Below, in pieces: positions 15,687 to 22,529 of a stretch of 35,739 nt of DNA. The position numbers and the translations under genes were made by a program. Below the pieces are notes generated by a model. That model saw only the letters and a list, made by a program, of their open reading frames with translations, made no database searches and was not told where the DNA came from. The stretch comes from Pyrinomonadaceae bacterium (GTDB lineage: Bacteria > Acidobacteriota > Blastocatellia > Pyrinomonadales > Pyrinomonadaceae), in contig JALHNX010000029.1 of NCBI GenBank assembly GCA_022843305.1, positions 1 to 35,739 on the forward strand, written 5' to 3'. Every line of letters starts with the position of its first letter. The stretch's first letter is position 1.

Positions 15687-15699
15687 CGTTTTTCTCCTT

Positions 15700-15894
15700 T
15701 TAATTTCTTTCCGTGTCGCGTTCAGGTCTTAGATCAACCAGCGGTTTTATGATTATCTCGGTTGATTTTCGGGTTATTTTTTCCTCGTATTTTTCCGGCA
15801 ACTCATCCTTTTGCTTTTGAAAGCCGGAATCTTCCCGATAGACGATGTCTTCGAGATTTTCTTCAAAAATATTAAAACTTACACTCTTATACAT
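15700..15894 (-). CDS. Small unknown protein
   Basis: A 64-residue charged protein starting MYKSVSFNIFEENLEDIVY, with Lys/Glu-rich remainder and no membrane segment. I do not recognise a family. The start at 15894 is favoured by GGGGAAA about 7 nt upstream; a longer in-frame start (15939) has no such support. It precedes the acidic small protein at 15459-15686. Confidence 0.5.
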   Translation of the reverse strand: MYKSVSFNIFEENLEDIVYREDSGFQKQKDELPEKYEEKITRKSTEIIIKPLVDLRPERDTERN

Positions 15895-16043
15895 AGCATT
15901 TCCCCACGACCACGCTTTGGTTAAACTTCTGAAATGCAACCTACGTGCCGTAAAAAAAGCCAGTATTTATCGAGGCTTGAAAGTTGTTTGGTTTATTTGC
16001 AAAACGATGTTAGCTAATTTAATGAACGATTATCGGACAGTTT

Positions 16044-16928
16044 TTAACAAATTTGGGTGAGTTCGCCGAGTGATTCTTCGGCAATCAGGCGGAATACGCG
16101 GACGTTTTGCAGGTCTGTGAGATTTTTCGCGGTCAACGAATCGCAGATAATCATCGAAGCCGCGCTCAAACCTTTGCGCCAGTTCGCTTCGCGTGTCGCG
16201 CGAATTATCAAACTCTCCGGCTCGATGTTTACGGCGACAAGCATCGTTTTTGCCAGAATGAGAAAATTATCCCAGCCCGAAACGACGGCGATCAGATCGT
16301 CGGCGGTCGGACGCGCTTCGTCCTTCATCGAAGCGGCGGGCGAATTCGTTTTCAGAAAAACACAGTTTTTTTCGGGCGGCAAAACCGCGCCGATTTTCGC
16401 TTTTTCGTCAAACATCGCGGTAAAATTCGCGCCGCGCATTTGTAAAAGAGTTTCAAAATCTTCAAATTCCGCGCCGGCGACATCGAGTTTCGTCGCTTCA
16501 CGGATTTCTTCGACCAAAATCTCCCTTAATCCCGCATCGCTTTCGATGACAAATAATTGATTTGAATGATTTGAATCGAAAAAATGCGCGAGCCGCGTTT
16601 TTATTTCTTCGATTGAAAATCCGACGGTTTGCGCCGCGCCGACAAACTGCACGATGAGCCGGTCGAGCGAATTCGCGTGATTTGCGTGATTTGTTTCGCG
16701 GACATAAAAACCGCTGCCCTTGCGGAATTCGAGCCAGCCCTGCTCGGCAAGAATCTGATAAGCGTTGGAAACCGTGTTTGAATGAATTTTATAACGAAGC
16801 GCAATTTCGCGCGTGCTTGGCAGACGAGTGCCGACCGCCAGCTCGCCACTCGCAATGCCGAGCGTGATTTGCGTTATAATCTGTTCGCGCACGGGAACTT
16901 CTGAGTTTTTCGAGAGCCAGATTTTCAT
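16044..16928 (-). CDS. GntR-family regulator with an unusual C-terminal domain
   Basis: A 294-residue protein. Residues 1-78 form a GntR winged helix of the YtrA type: VPVREQIITQITLGIASGEL, LPSTREIALRYKIHSNTVS and LEFRKGSGFYVRE. The remaining ~215 residues are not an aminotransferase, UTRA or FCD domain that I recognise. They contain LFVIESDAGLREILVEEI near 134-151 and alternating strand-helix patterns that suggest a two-lobed ligand-binding or receiver-like fold. The effector and targets are unknown. It is 53 nt upstream of the TIGR01777-like gene's stop region, with an inverted repeat between. Confidence 0.82.
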   Translation of the reverse strand: MKIWLSKNSEVPVREQIITQITLGIASGELAVGTRLPSTREIALRYKIHSNTVSNAYQILAEQGWLEFRKGSGFYVRETNHANHANSLDRLIVQFVGAAQTVGFSIEEIKTRLAHFFDSNHSNQLFVIESDAGLREILVEEIREATKLDVAGAEFEDFETLLQMRGANFTAMFDEKAKIGAVLPPEKNCVFLKTNSPAASMKDEARPTADDLIAVVSGWDNFLILAKTMLVAVNIEPESLIIRATREANWRKGLSAASMIICDSLTAKNLTDLQNVRVFRLIAEESLGELTQIC

Positions 16929-16984
16929 AAAGGATGAAGGATGAGAGATGAATTTCAGGATTTTTTTTCATCCCTCATCCCTTA
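16929..16984. repeat. Word-built inverted repeat, gap 16929-16981
   Basis: AAAGGATGAAGGATGAGAG at the left pairs with TTCATCCCTCATCCCTT at the right. The word GGATGA is repeated in both arms. It begins at the base after the GntR start codon and ends over the stop codon of the next gene. Confidence 0.75.
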
Positions 16985-17881
16985 ATCTAATACATGTTTT
17001 AGAGCATCTTCCAAATTGGGAAATTGAAACTCGAACCCGGCTTCCTGCAATTTTTTGGGAGTCATTCTTTGTCCTTGCAAAAGCAGTGTTTCGCCCATTT
17101 CGCCATAGAGCAACTTGATCGCAAATGCGGGAATCGGCAGAATCGTCGGGCGATTGATTGCCTTGCCGAGAGTTTTCGTAAATTCTTCGTTCGTCACTAT
17201 TTCCGGCGCAATCGTGTTGACCGCGCCTTTCAAATCTTCGTTTTCGAGCGCGAAAATTATCACGCCGAGCAAATCGTCGAGCGCGATCCACGGCATCCAT
17301 TGTTTGCCCGAACCGACCACGCCGCCGACCCCCAATTTAAACGGTGTCAGCATTTTCTCAAGTGCGCCGCCGTCTTTTGCCAGCACGACGCCGATGCGCG
17401 GATTGACGACCCGCGCGCCGAATTCTTCCGCTTTTCGCGCTTCCGCTTCCCATTCGTCGCAGACATCGGGCAAAAATCCCGCGCCTTTCGCGCTGTCCTC
17501 GGTCAAAATCTCGTCCTTGCGGCTGCCGTAAAACCCGCTCGCCGACGCGGAAACGAAAACCTTCGGCGGATTCTCTGCCTTTTTCAAAGCGTCAACCAGC
17601 ACGCGCGTCCCGACGACGCGGCTTTCGCGGATGCGCCGTTTTTTATCGTCCGACCAGTTTTCCGACGCGACGTTATCGCCCGCGAGATGGACGACGGCGG
17701 CGAAATTTTCCAATTTCCCCTGTTCCGCGTCCGAAAACCCCTTACCAGCATCCCATTGAATCTCGTCCGCGCCGCGCGGAGTTTTCCGCACGAGCCGAAA
17801 AATCTCGTGTCCTTTCGCTTCCAGAACCGGAATCAAATGCGTTCCGACCAAACCGCTTGCGCCTGAAATTAAGATCTTCAT
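16982..17881 (-). CDS. TIGR01777-type NAD-dependent epimerase/dehydratase
   Basis: A 299-residue extended-SDR-like protein starting MKILISGASGLVGTHLIP. The nucleotide-binding motif GASGLVG is followed by the family signatures AAVVHLAGDNVA, RESRVVGTRVLVDAL, SASGFYGSRKDE, and NPRIGVVLAKDGGALEKM with the GSGKQWMPWIALDD block. This is the YfcH/SDR39U1 group, an NADP-binding family of unknown substrate. The start at 17881 was preferred over one 36 nt upstream read from a repeat arm. Its stop codon overlaps the inverted repeat at 16929-16984. Confidence 0.92.
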   Translation of the reverse strand: MKILISGASGLVGTHLIPVLEAKGHEIFRLVRKTPRGADEIQWDAGKGFSDAEQGKLENFAAVVHLAGDNVASENWSDDKKRRIRESRVVGTRVLVDALKKAENPPKVFVSASASGFYGSRKDEILTEDSAKGAGFLPDVCDEWEAEARKAEEFGARVVNPRIGVVLAKDGGALEKMLTPFKLGVGGVVGSGKQWMPWIALDDLLGVIIFALENEDLKGAVNTIAPEIVTNEEFTKTLGKAINRPTILPIPAFAIKLLYGEMGETLLLQGQRMTPKKLQEAGFEFQFPNLEDALKHVLD

Positions 17882-17894
17882 AAAAAAGATTTTC

Positions 17895-18235
17895 AACGCA
17901 AAGCCGCGAAGATGCAAAGACGCAGAGGATTTCTTGTTAAATATAAAAATTTTTAGGGCTGTTGGAAAGTCGGAACTTGAAAAGATAAGTAGCAGGACAG
18001 ATTTATCATAATCTAAAAAACATCAGTAGAGCGAGCGGTAGCGAGTCTGCTCCGCTGATAGACAATTGATAGTGAGTCAGACTCGCTACCGCTCGCTCTA
18101 CTGATTGCCGACAGATTTAGATTCGTTTATTTCTGTCCGATTGCTTAGATTTTGCCCGAATCGAAATAAATTTCGCGCTGATTCCGACTTTGCAATAACC
18201 GTGTAAAAACTTTGCTCCTTCCGCATCTTTGCGTT
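17895..18235. repeat. 341-bp nested imperfect inverted repeat (foldback element)
   Basis: Four arm pairs nest in order. AACGCAAAGCCGCGAAGATG at 17895 pairs with CCGCATCTTTGCGTT ending at 18235. AAAGTCGGAA (17966-17975) pairs with TTCCGACTTT (18182-18191). GGACAGA plus AATCTAA (about 17995-18016) pairs with TTAGATT plus TCTGTCC (about 18118-18140). A perfect 28-bp pair forms the core (18022-18105). Intervening segments also align imperfectly, so one strand could fold into a single long hairpin. Confidence 0.75.
18022..18105. repeat. Perfect 28-bp-arm hairpin at the core of the foldback element
   Basis: ATCAGTAGAGCGAGCGGTAG (start of the left arm, 18022-18049) recurs as an exact inverse complement at 18078-18105, with 28 bp matched and a 28-nt loop. 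The arm is built on the word GAGCGAGCGGTAGCGAG. Perfect pairing in a non-coding gap implies recent origin or active homogenisation. Confidence 0.9.
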
Positions 18236-18245
18236 AAATTAACTG

Positions 18246-18251
18246 TATAAT
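18246..18251 (+). promoter_or_regulatory. Putative -10 box of the phospholipase D-like gene
   Basis: A consensus TATAAT lies 23 nt before the ATG at 18275. The -35 position (about 18223-18228, GCATCT) is poor and falls within the right arm of the foldback element, so promoter strength may depend on that element or on an activator. Confidence 0.45.
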
Positions 18252-18274
18252 CTCAAAACAAACCATTTCGTGCG

Positions 18275-19705
18275 ATGAAGAAAACAAACCTGCAAAAAAA
18301 ACCTGTTGATTCGCTGGCACTGAGTCATCAATTCGTCGAAGAATCGTTTGACCGCGTGACGGGCGCGGAGCTTCTTCACGGAAACGATGTCAGATTGTTA
18401 AAGGACGCGGCGGAAAATTATCCGGCGTGGCTCGCGGCGATTGAATCGGCAAAAGACAGAATCTTTTTTGAAAGCTACATCATTCACGAAGACGAGCAGG
18501 GCGCGCTTTTCGCCGACGCTTTGATCAAAAAGGCGCAAGCAGGCGTTTCGGTCAAATTAATCTACGATTGGATGGGCGGATTCGGCAAGACTTCCCGAAA
18601 GTTCTGGCGGCGTTTACGCGAAGGCGGCATCGAAGTGCGCTGTTACAATCCGCCGACGTTTTTCGACCCGCTGATGATTCTGGTGCGCGATCATCGCAAA
18701 TGTCTGATCGTTGACGGGCAGATCGCGTTCGTCACGGGTTTGTGCGTCGGGCAGGACTGGGTTGGTCGCCCGCAGAAAAATATGCCGCCGTGGCGCGATA
18801 CGGGCGTTGAAATTCGCGGTTCGGCGGTCGCCGAGGTCGAGCGGACTTTTGCCAACGTCTGGGCGATGATGGGCGCGCCGATTGATAAAGACTTGCTGGC
18901 GAAGCGCGAGAATTTCCCGAAAACCGGAAACGTCGCGCTGCGCGTTGTCGAAGGCATTCCGGCAAGCTCGCATATTTACCGCATTGACCAAATCCTCGCC
19001 GCCGGAGCGCGTGAAACGATGTGGATTACCGACGCTTATTTTGTCGGCGTGCCGTCGTATTTGCAGTCAATCAAAGACGCGGCACAGGACGGCGTTGACG
19101 TGCGAATTTTAGTTCCGCAAGGCACGGACATCGGCATTATCCGCGACACGACGCGCTCGACATATCGCGCTTTGCTCGAAGCGGGCGTTAAGGTTTTTGA
19201 ATGGAACGGCTCGATGGTTCACGCCAAAACCGCCGTTTTCGACGGCAGATTTTCGCGCGTCGGTTCGACCAATCTGAACATCGCCAGCTGGTTCGGCAAT
19301 TACGAACTCGACGTTCTGGTCGAAGACGCTGATTTCGGCAGACAGATGCAGGAAATGTTTCTCGAAGATTTGCGGAATTCGACCGAAATCGTGCTTGCCG
19401 ACACGCAAAAACCTAAACAAAAAGGCAGAAAACACAAGCTCAAAGGCAAAGGCGCGGGCAGCGTCCGCAAGGCGACCGCCGGAGCGATCAACGCGGCAAC
19501 TTCAATCGGCGCGGTCATTACGAAACAAACACCGCTCGGCGCGGCGGAAGCGAAACTTTTGTTCATCGTCGGCGCGATTTTGCTCGGCTTCGCGTTGCTT
19601 CTGATATTTTTTCCGCGCATCGCTTCAATCCCGCTCGTCATCATACTGCTCTTATTAGCTTTGCCGACTTTGTTAAAGGCTTTGAGAAATTACAGGAATT
19701 ATTGA
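18275..19705 (+). CDS. Phospholipase D/cardiolipin synthase-like protein with C-terminal membrane anchor
   Basis: A 476-residue PLD-superfamily enzyme with two HKD motifs: HRKCLIVDG (His140, Lys142, Asp147) and HAKTAVFDG (His316, Lys318, Asp323). Each is followed by the usual Gly/Ser-Asn block (VTGLCVG; GSTNLNIASW). This is the cardiolipin synthase layout, which condenses phosphatidyl groups at the inner membrane. Unlike ClsA-type enzymes, there are no N-terminal membrane helices. Instead a basic linker (about 377-400) leads to two hydrophobic stretches near the C-terminus (about 428-447 and 450-467). The next gene is an EEP-fold protein, as in the E. coli clsB-ybhP pair. Confidence 0.88.
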   Translation: MKKTNLQKKPVDSLALSHQFVEESFDRVTGAELLHGNDVRLLKDAAENYPAWLAAIESAKDRIFFESYIIHEDEQGALFADALIKKAQAGVSVKLIYDWMGGFGKTSRKFWRRLREGGIEVRCYNPPTFFDPLMILVRDHRKCLIVDGQIAFVTGLCVGQDWVGRPQKNMPPWRDTGVEIRGSAVAEVERTFANVWAMMGAPIDKDLLAKRENFPKTGNVALRVVEGIPASSHIYRIDQILAAGARETMWITDAYFVGVPSYLQSIKDAAQDGVDVRILVPQGTDIGIIRDTTRSTYRALLEAGVKVFEWNGSMVHAKTAVFDGRFSRVGSTNLNIASWFGNYELDVLVEDADFGRQMQEMFLEDLRNSTEIVLADTQKPKQKGRKHKLKGKGAGSVRKATAGAINAATSIGAVITKQTPLGAAEAKLLFIVGAILLGFALLLIFFPRIASIPLVIILLLLALPTLLKALRNYRNY

Positions 19706-19712
19706 TTCGTTC

Positions 19713-19804
19713 GTCGTCAGTTGTTCGTTGTTCGTTGCCGATTGAATGTAAGCTAAATTCTAAGTTTGTATTCGACCGGCAACGAACAACGAACAACTGA
19801 CGAC
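19713..19804. repeat. Perfect 28-bp-arm hairpin, gap 19706-19829
   Basis: The left arm (19713-19740, starting GTCGTCAGTTGTTCGTTG) recurs as an exact inverse complement at 19777-19804. The word GTTCGTT is tandemly repeated in the arm. It fills the gap between the phospholipase D-like stop and the EEP gene start. Confidence 0.92.
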
Positions 19805-19829
19805 TGACAATATAATGAATTAATTCCGC

Positions 19830-20540
19830 ATGTCAACCTACAACATTCACAAATGCGTCGGCATTGACCGCAAGTTTTCGCCTGAAAGAATCGCCGGGGT
19901 TTTGCGGGAAATTGATGCCGATGTGATCGCTTTGCAGGAAGTTTTGTGTCATTCGAATTCACAAAAACGCGAGCATCAAGCCGAATTTTTGGCGGAAGAA
20001 CTCGGCACCGATTTCTTTCTCGGCGAAAACCGTCAGATTCAGGGCGGACTTTACGGCAACGCGGTTTTGAGCCGTCTGCCTGTCAAACATTCGCAGAATT
20101 TCGACATCAGCATCCGAAAACGCGAACCGCGCGGCTGTCTTTTGACCGAAATCAGCTTGGGCGGCACTCACGAAACCTTACAGTTTTTCAATGTCCATCT
20201 CGGCACGTCGTTTTTCGAGCGTCGTCAACAAGTCCACAAACTGCTCGCCGCGCACGTTCTCGAACACACGAAGTTTGCCGGCAAACGCATCGTCGCGGGC
20301 GATTTCAACGAATGGACGAAAGGTTTGACAACCAAACTTTTCAAAACGAAATTTCAAGCGGTCGAAGCCAAAGCGCATCTCGGACGGGCGCGCACTTTTC
20401 CGGGAATTTTGCCGGTTTTTCATCTCGACCACATTTATTTCGACAAAAATTTCCGATTAACGGACGCATTCCTGCACAAAAGCAAAACTGCGCTCGTCGC
20501 TTCGGATCATCTGCCGATTGTCGCGGAATTCGAGTTTTAG
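19830..20540 (+). CDS. Endonuclease/exonuclease/phosphatase-fold protein (YbhP-like)
   Basis: A 236-residue EEP-superfamily hydrolase. Motifs in order are TYNIHKCVG (about 3-11), ALQEV with the metal-binding Glu at about 37, FNVHLG (about 119-124), GDFNEW (about 157-162) and ASDHLPIVAEF with the catalytic Asp-His near the end. It starts directly at the first motif, because an in-frame TAA lies three codons upstream, so the N-terminus is minimal. Family substrates include phospho-diesters and lipids. Pairing with a cardiolipin-synthase-like gene matches E. coli clsB-ybhP and suggests a shared membrane-lipid role, as inference. Confidence 0.88.
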   Translation: MSTYNIHKCVGIDRKFSPERIAGVLREIDADVIALQEVLCHSNSQKREHQAEFLAEELGTDFFLGENRQIQGGLYGNAVLSRLPVKHSQNFDISIRKREPRGCLLTEISLGGTHETLQFFNVHLGTSFFERRQQVHKLLAAHVLEHTKFAGKRIVAGDFNEWTKGLTTKLFKTKFQAVEAKAHLGRARTFPGILPVFHLDHIYFDKNFRLTDAFLHKSKTALVASDHLPIVAEFEF

Positions 20541-20548
20541 AATGTTTT

Positions 20549-20658
20549 TTAACGCAAAGACGCAGAAGACGCAAAGGATTGTGTAAATTATTTGCAAAAG
20601 AGTTGGATTAGTTATTAAAAAATCTTTGCGTCTTCGTAACTTTGCGGCTTTGCGTTAA
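20549..20658. repeat. Word-built inverted repeat, gap 20541-20660
   Basis: TTTAACGCAAAGACGCAGAA at the left pairs with CTTTGCGGCTTTGCGTTAAA at the right. The word ACGCAAAG repeats in both arms and is the same class as the outer arms at 17895-18235. It joins the ends of two convergent genes. Confidence 0.8.
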
Positions 20659-20660
20659 AT

Positions 20661-21020
20661 TTATTCTTCTTTTCCCTGCAAATCACGCCTGATAAATTTG
20701 ACCATTTTTTGGATTTCTTCTTCGGTCAGCTGATTTCTGAACGACGGCATCGGCAATTTGCCGTTGGCGATCTGGTCGTAGATTTCGGCTTCGGTCTTTT
20801 GCGCTGCCGCGCCGTAACGAAGGCTCGGAATTATCCGACCGTCAATTTCCTTGCCGTTGGCTTCCTGCCCGTGGCAGATCGCGCAGTTCTGGCGAAAGAT
20901 CGAGGCTTCGTAGGATTTGCTGGTCGCGATCACAAAACTTTTGCGCGGCGCGGCGGCTTGGTTGCAGGCGATCGCCGCCGCGATAAACGATAAAACTATT
21001 ACGATTTTCAAAAACTTCAT
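20661..21020 (-). CDS. Class I c-type cytochrome lipoprotein
   Basis: A 119-residue exported monohaem cytochrome. A lipoprotein signal peptide ends at AAIAC, with lipid Cys19. The haem-binding site is CAICH (46-50) and the likely axial methionine is Met91 in KLPMPSF. The size and GxxxMPSF pattern fit small cytochrome c6/c-553-like carriers. It would be anchored to the outer face of a membrane and shuttle electrons, possibly to a terminal oxidase. It is convergent with the EEP gene and separated from thiG by the 21-bp tandem repeats. Confidence 0.92.
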   Translation of the reverse strand: MKFLKIVIVLSFIAAAIACNQAAAPRKSFVIATSKSYEASIFRQNCAICHGQEANGKEIDGRIIPSLRYGAAAQKTEAEIYDQIANGKLPMPSFRNQLTEEEIQKMVKFIRRDLQGKEE

Positions 21021-21374
21021 ATTTTAAGCTGAAGCTCGCACGACAGTAAGGGCGAATTTCTTTTTTATCATTTTTCACCCTTGCCAACGCGCGGTTTTCT
21101 GCATTTATTTTGCACTCGCACCTGATTCTTTTGCACTCTTATCCGAAAGTTTTGCACTCTTATCCGAAAGTTTTGCACTCGCACCCGAAAGTTTTGCAAA
21201 GTCATCCCAAAGTTTTGCACTCGCACCCGAAAGTTTTGCAGATGCACCCGAATCTTTTGCAAACCTACCCGAATCTTTTGCAGTTTAACCCGAAAGTTTT
21301 GCAGACGAATCCGAAAGTTTTGCAGACGCACTTCAACGGTTTTCAGTTTTGCCTTTTGCCTTTTTACTTTTGCC
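21021..21374. other. 354-nt gap without a convincing gene
   Basis: Contains the 21-bp tandem repeat at 21108-21339, and on the minus strand after thiG an A-rich word run (AAAAGGCAAAAGGCAAAA type). Reading frames stay open on both strands only because the repeat unit is a multiple of three. Confidence 0.6.
21108..21339. repeat. Eleven tandem 21-bp units
   Basis: Units start at 21108 and every 21 nt to 21318, each beginning TTTTGCA and most ending CCGAAAG or CCGAATC, with a variable middle of about 8 nt. A typical unit is TTTTGCACTCGCACCCGAAA plus G. The constant ends and variable centre suggest selection on the ends or repeated copying. Both strands would encode a 7-residue repeat, but no start or ribosome site supports translation. 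Confidence 0.85.
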
Positions 21375-22145
21375 TTATTTGATCGCGCCTTCGATTGGAC
21401 TCGACGCTGAGGCGTAGAGACGTTTCGGCATTCTGCCCGACAAATATCCGAGTCTGCCTGCCTGCACCGCAAAGCGCATCGCCGTCGCCATCTGCGCGGC
21501 ATCTTTCGCTTCGGCGATCGCCGTGTTCATCAGGATCGCGTCCGCGCCAAGCTCCATCGCAATCGCCGCGTCGGACGGCACGCCGACACCCGCGTCAACA
21601 ATGATCGTCGCGTCGGGCAATTGCTCGCGCATAATCCGTAAGTTGGAAGGATTCTGCACACCCATTCCCGAACCGATCGGCGCGGCAAGCGGCATCACCG
21701 CCGGACAGCCCGCGTCGAGCAATTTTTTCGCCATTATCAAATCGTCCGTGAAATACGGCAGCACGATAAAGCCTTCCTTTATCAAAACTTTGGCGGCTTC
21801 CAAAGTCTGTTCGTTGTCGGGCAAAAGCGTGATTTTGTCGCCGATAACTTCGAGCTTGATCCAGTCGGTTTCGAGTGCTTCTCTTGCTAATCGCGCTGTC
21901 CGAATCGCGTGTTCGGCATCGTAACAGCCCGCCGTGTTCGGCAGAATCTGCATTTCAGGCGAAAGATAATCGAGAAAAGATTCGGTCGCGCGATCCAAAG
22001 GAACGCGATTGACCGCGACCGTTACCATCTCCGCGCCCGAAGCCTTGTGCGCCGCCTGCATTTCATCGAACGAGCGATATTTTCCCGTCCCGATAATCAG
22101 GCGCGAATTAAATGTTTTTCCCGCTAATGTAAAAGTGTCTGTCAT
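21375..22145 (-). CDS. thiG: Thiazole synthase
   Basis: A 256-residue ThiG. It has [12 protein letters not shown] at about 15-26, the Schiff-base lysine Lys97 in [10 protein letters not shown], the [12 protein letters not shown] block near 69-80, and [20 protein letters not shown]. It forms the thiazole phosphate moiety of thiamine from deoxyxylulose phosphate, dehydroglycine and ThiS-thiocarboxylate in the cytoplasm. It is downstream of thiS in the same direction, so the two are probably one operon. A word-built inverted repeat lies between them. No TPP riboswitch was seen upstream of the pair. Confidence 0.96.
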   Translation of the reverse strand: MTDTFTLAGKTFNSRLIIGTGKYRSFDEMQAAHKASGAEMVTVAVNRVPLDRATESFLDYLSPEMQILPNTAGCYDAEHAIRTARLAREALETDWIKLEVIGDKITLLPDNEQTLEAAKVLIKEGFIVLPYFTDDLIMAKKLLDAGCPAVMPLAAPIGSGMGVQNPSNLRIMREQLPDATIIVDAGVGVPSDAAIAMELGADAILMNTAIAEAKDAAQMATAMRFAVQAGRLGYLSGRMPKRLYASASSPIEGAIK

Positions 22146-22150
22146 ATAAA

Positions 22151-22282
22151 AATTACGAATTACGAATTACGAATTACGAATTATAAGAATAATCTTATCG
22201 AAAAAGCGCGCGCAAAAGAAACGCGGACTAAATTAGAAAATTTAATCCGCAATTCGTAATTCGTAATTTTTAATTCGTAATT
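22151..22282. repeat. Word-built inverted repeat between thiS and thiG
   Basis: AATTACGAATTACGAATTAC (tandem AATTACG) at 22151 pairs with AATTCGTAATTCGTAAT at 22251-22282. A second hairpin, CGGACTAAATT/AATTTAATCCG, lies inside it (about 22225-22249). It occupies nearly the whole 140-nt gap within the operon. Confidence 0.85.
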
Positions 22283-22285
22283 GAA

Positions 22286-22486
22286 TTAGCCTCCGCCGAC
22301 GAAATGGACGATCTCGATCTTGTCCGCGTCGTTTATCAGAATGCTTTCCCAATCTTTTTTGCGCACGACTTCCCTGTTTAATTCGATCGCGATGCGTTCC
22401 GACGGTAAAGCGAATTCTTTGAGAAGTTCGCGCAAATTTACCTGTTTAGTGATTTCCTTCGTTTCGCCGTTGATTGTAACTTTCAC
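22286..22486 (-). CDS. thiS: ThiS sulfur carrier protein
   Basis: A 66-residue ubiquitin-like sulfur carrier with the short N-terminal strand MKVTINGET, LRELLKEF, and IAIELNREVV. It ends in VHFVGGG, the Gly-Gly-type tail that is adenylated and thiocarboxylated by ThiF/ThiI and donates sulfur to ThiG. It ends in three glycines rather than the usual two. thiG follows 140 nt downstream, across an inverted repeat. Confidence 0.93.
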   Translation of the reverse strand: MKVTINGETKEITKQVNLRELLKEFALPSERIAIELNREVVRKKDWESILINDADKIEIVHFVGGG

Positions 22487-22529
22487 GACCTAGATTTTAC
22501 CAAACCAATCCAAAATCCAAAATCTAAAA

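Larger units (their letters stand above)
17882..18274. other. 393-nt divergent gap dominated by a nested inverted repeat
   Basis: No gene is seen. Almost the whole gap between the divergent TIGR01777-like and phospholipase D-like genes is a co-linear set of nested inverted segments (17895-18235), with a TATAAT box next to its right end. Confidence 0.65.

Noticed and set aside
21108-21339. Possible CRISPR array
   Set aside because: Units are 21 bp with short variable centres of about 8 nt; there is no 24-37-bp repeat with 30-40-bp unique spacers, and no cas gene nearby.
21068-21502. A 144-codon minus-strand and a 90-codon plus-strand open frame with heptapeptide repeats over the 21-bp tandem array
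   Set aside because: Both frames are kept open by a repeat unit divisible by three. The minus frame starts inside thiG, the plus frame starts at TTG, and no ribosome site is seen. I list only the DNA repeat.
22146-22529. TPP riboswitch upstream of thiS or thiG
   Set aside because: The conserved CTGAGA and ACCTGA boxes were not found; the space is filled by inverted word repeats and a short A/C-rich run.
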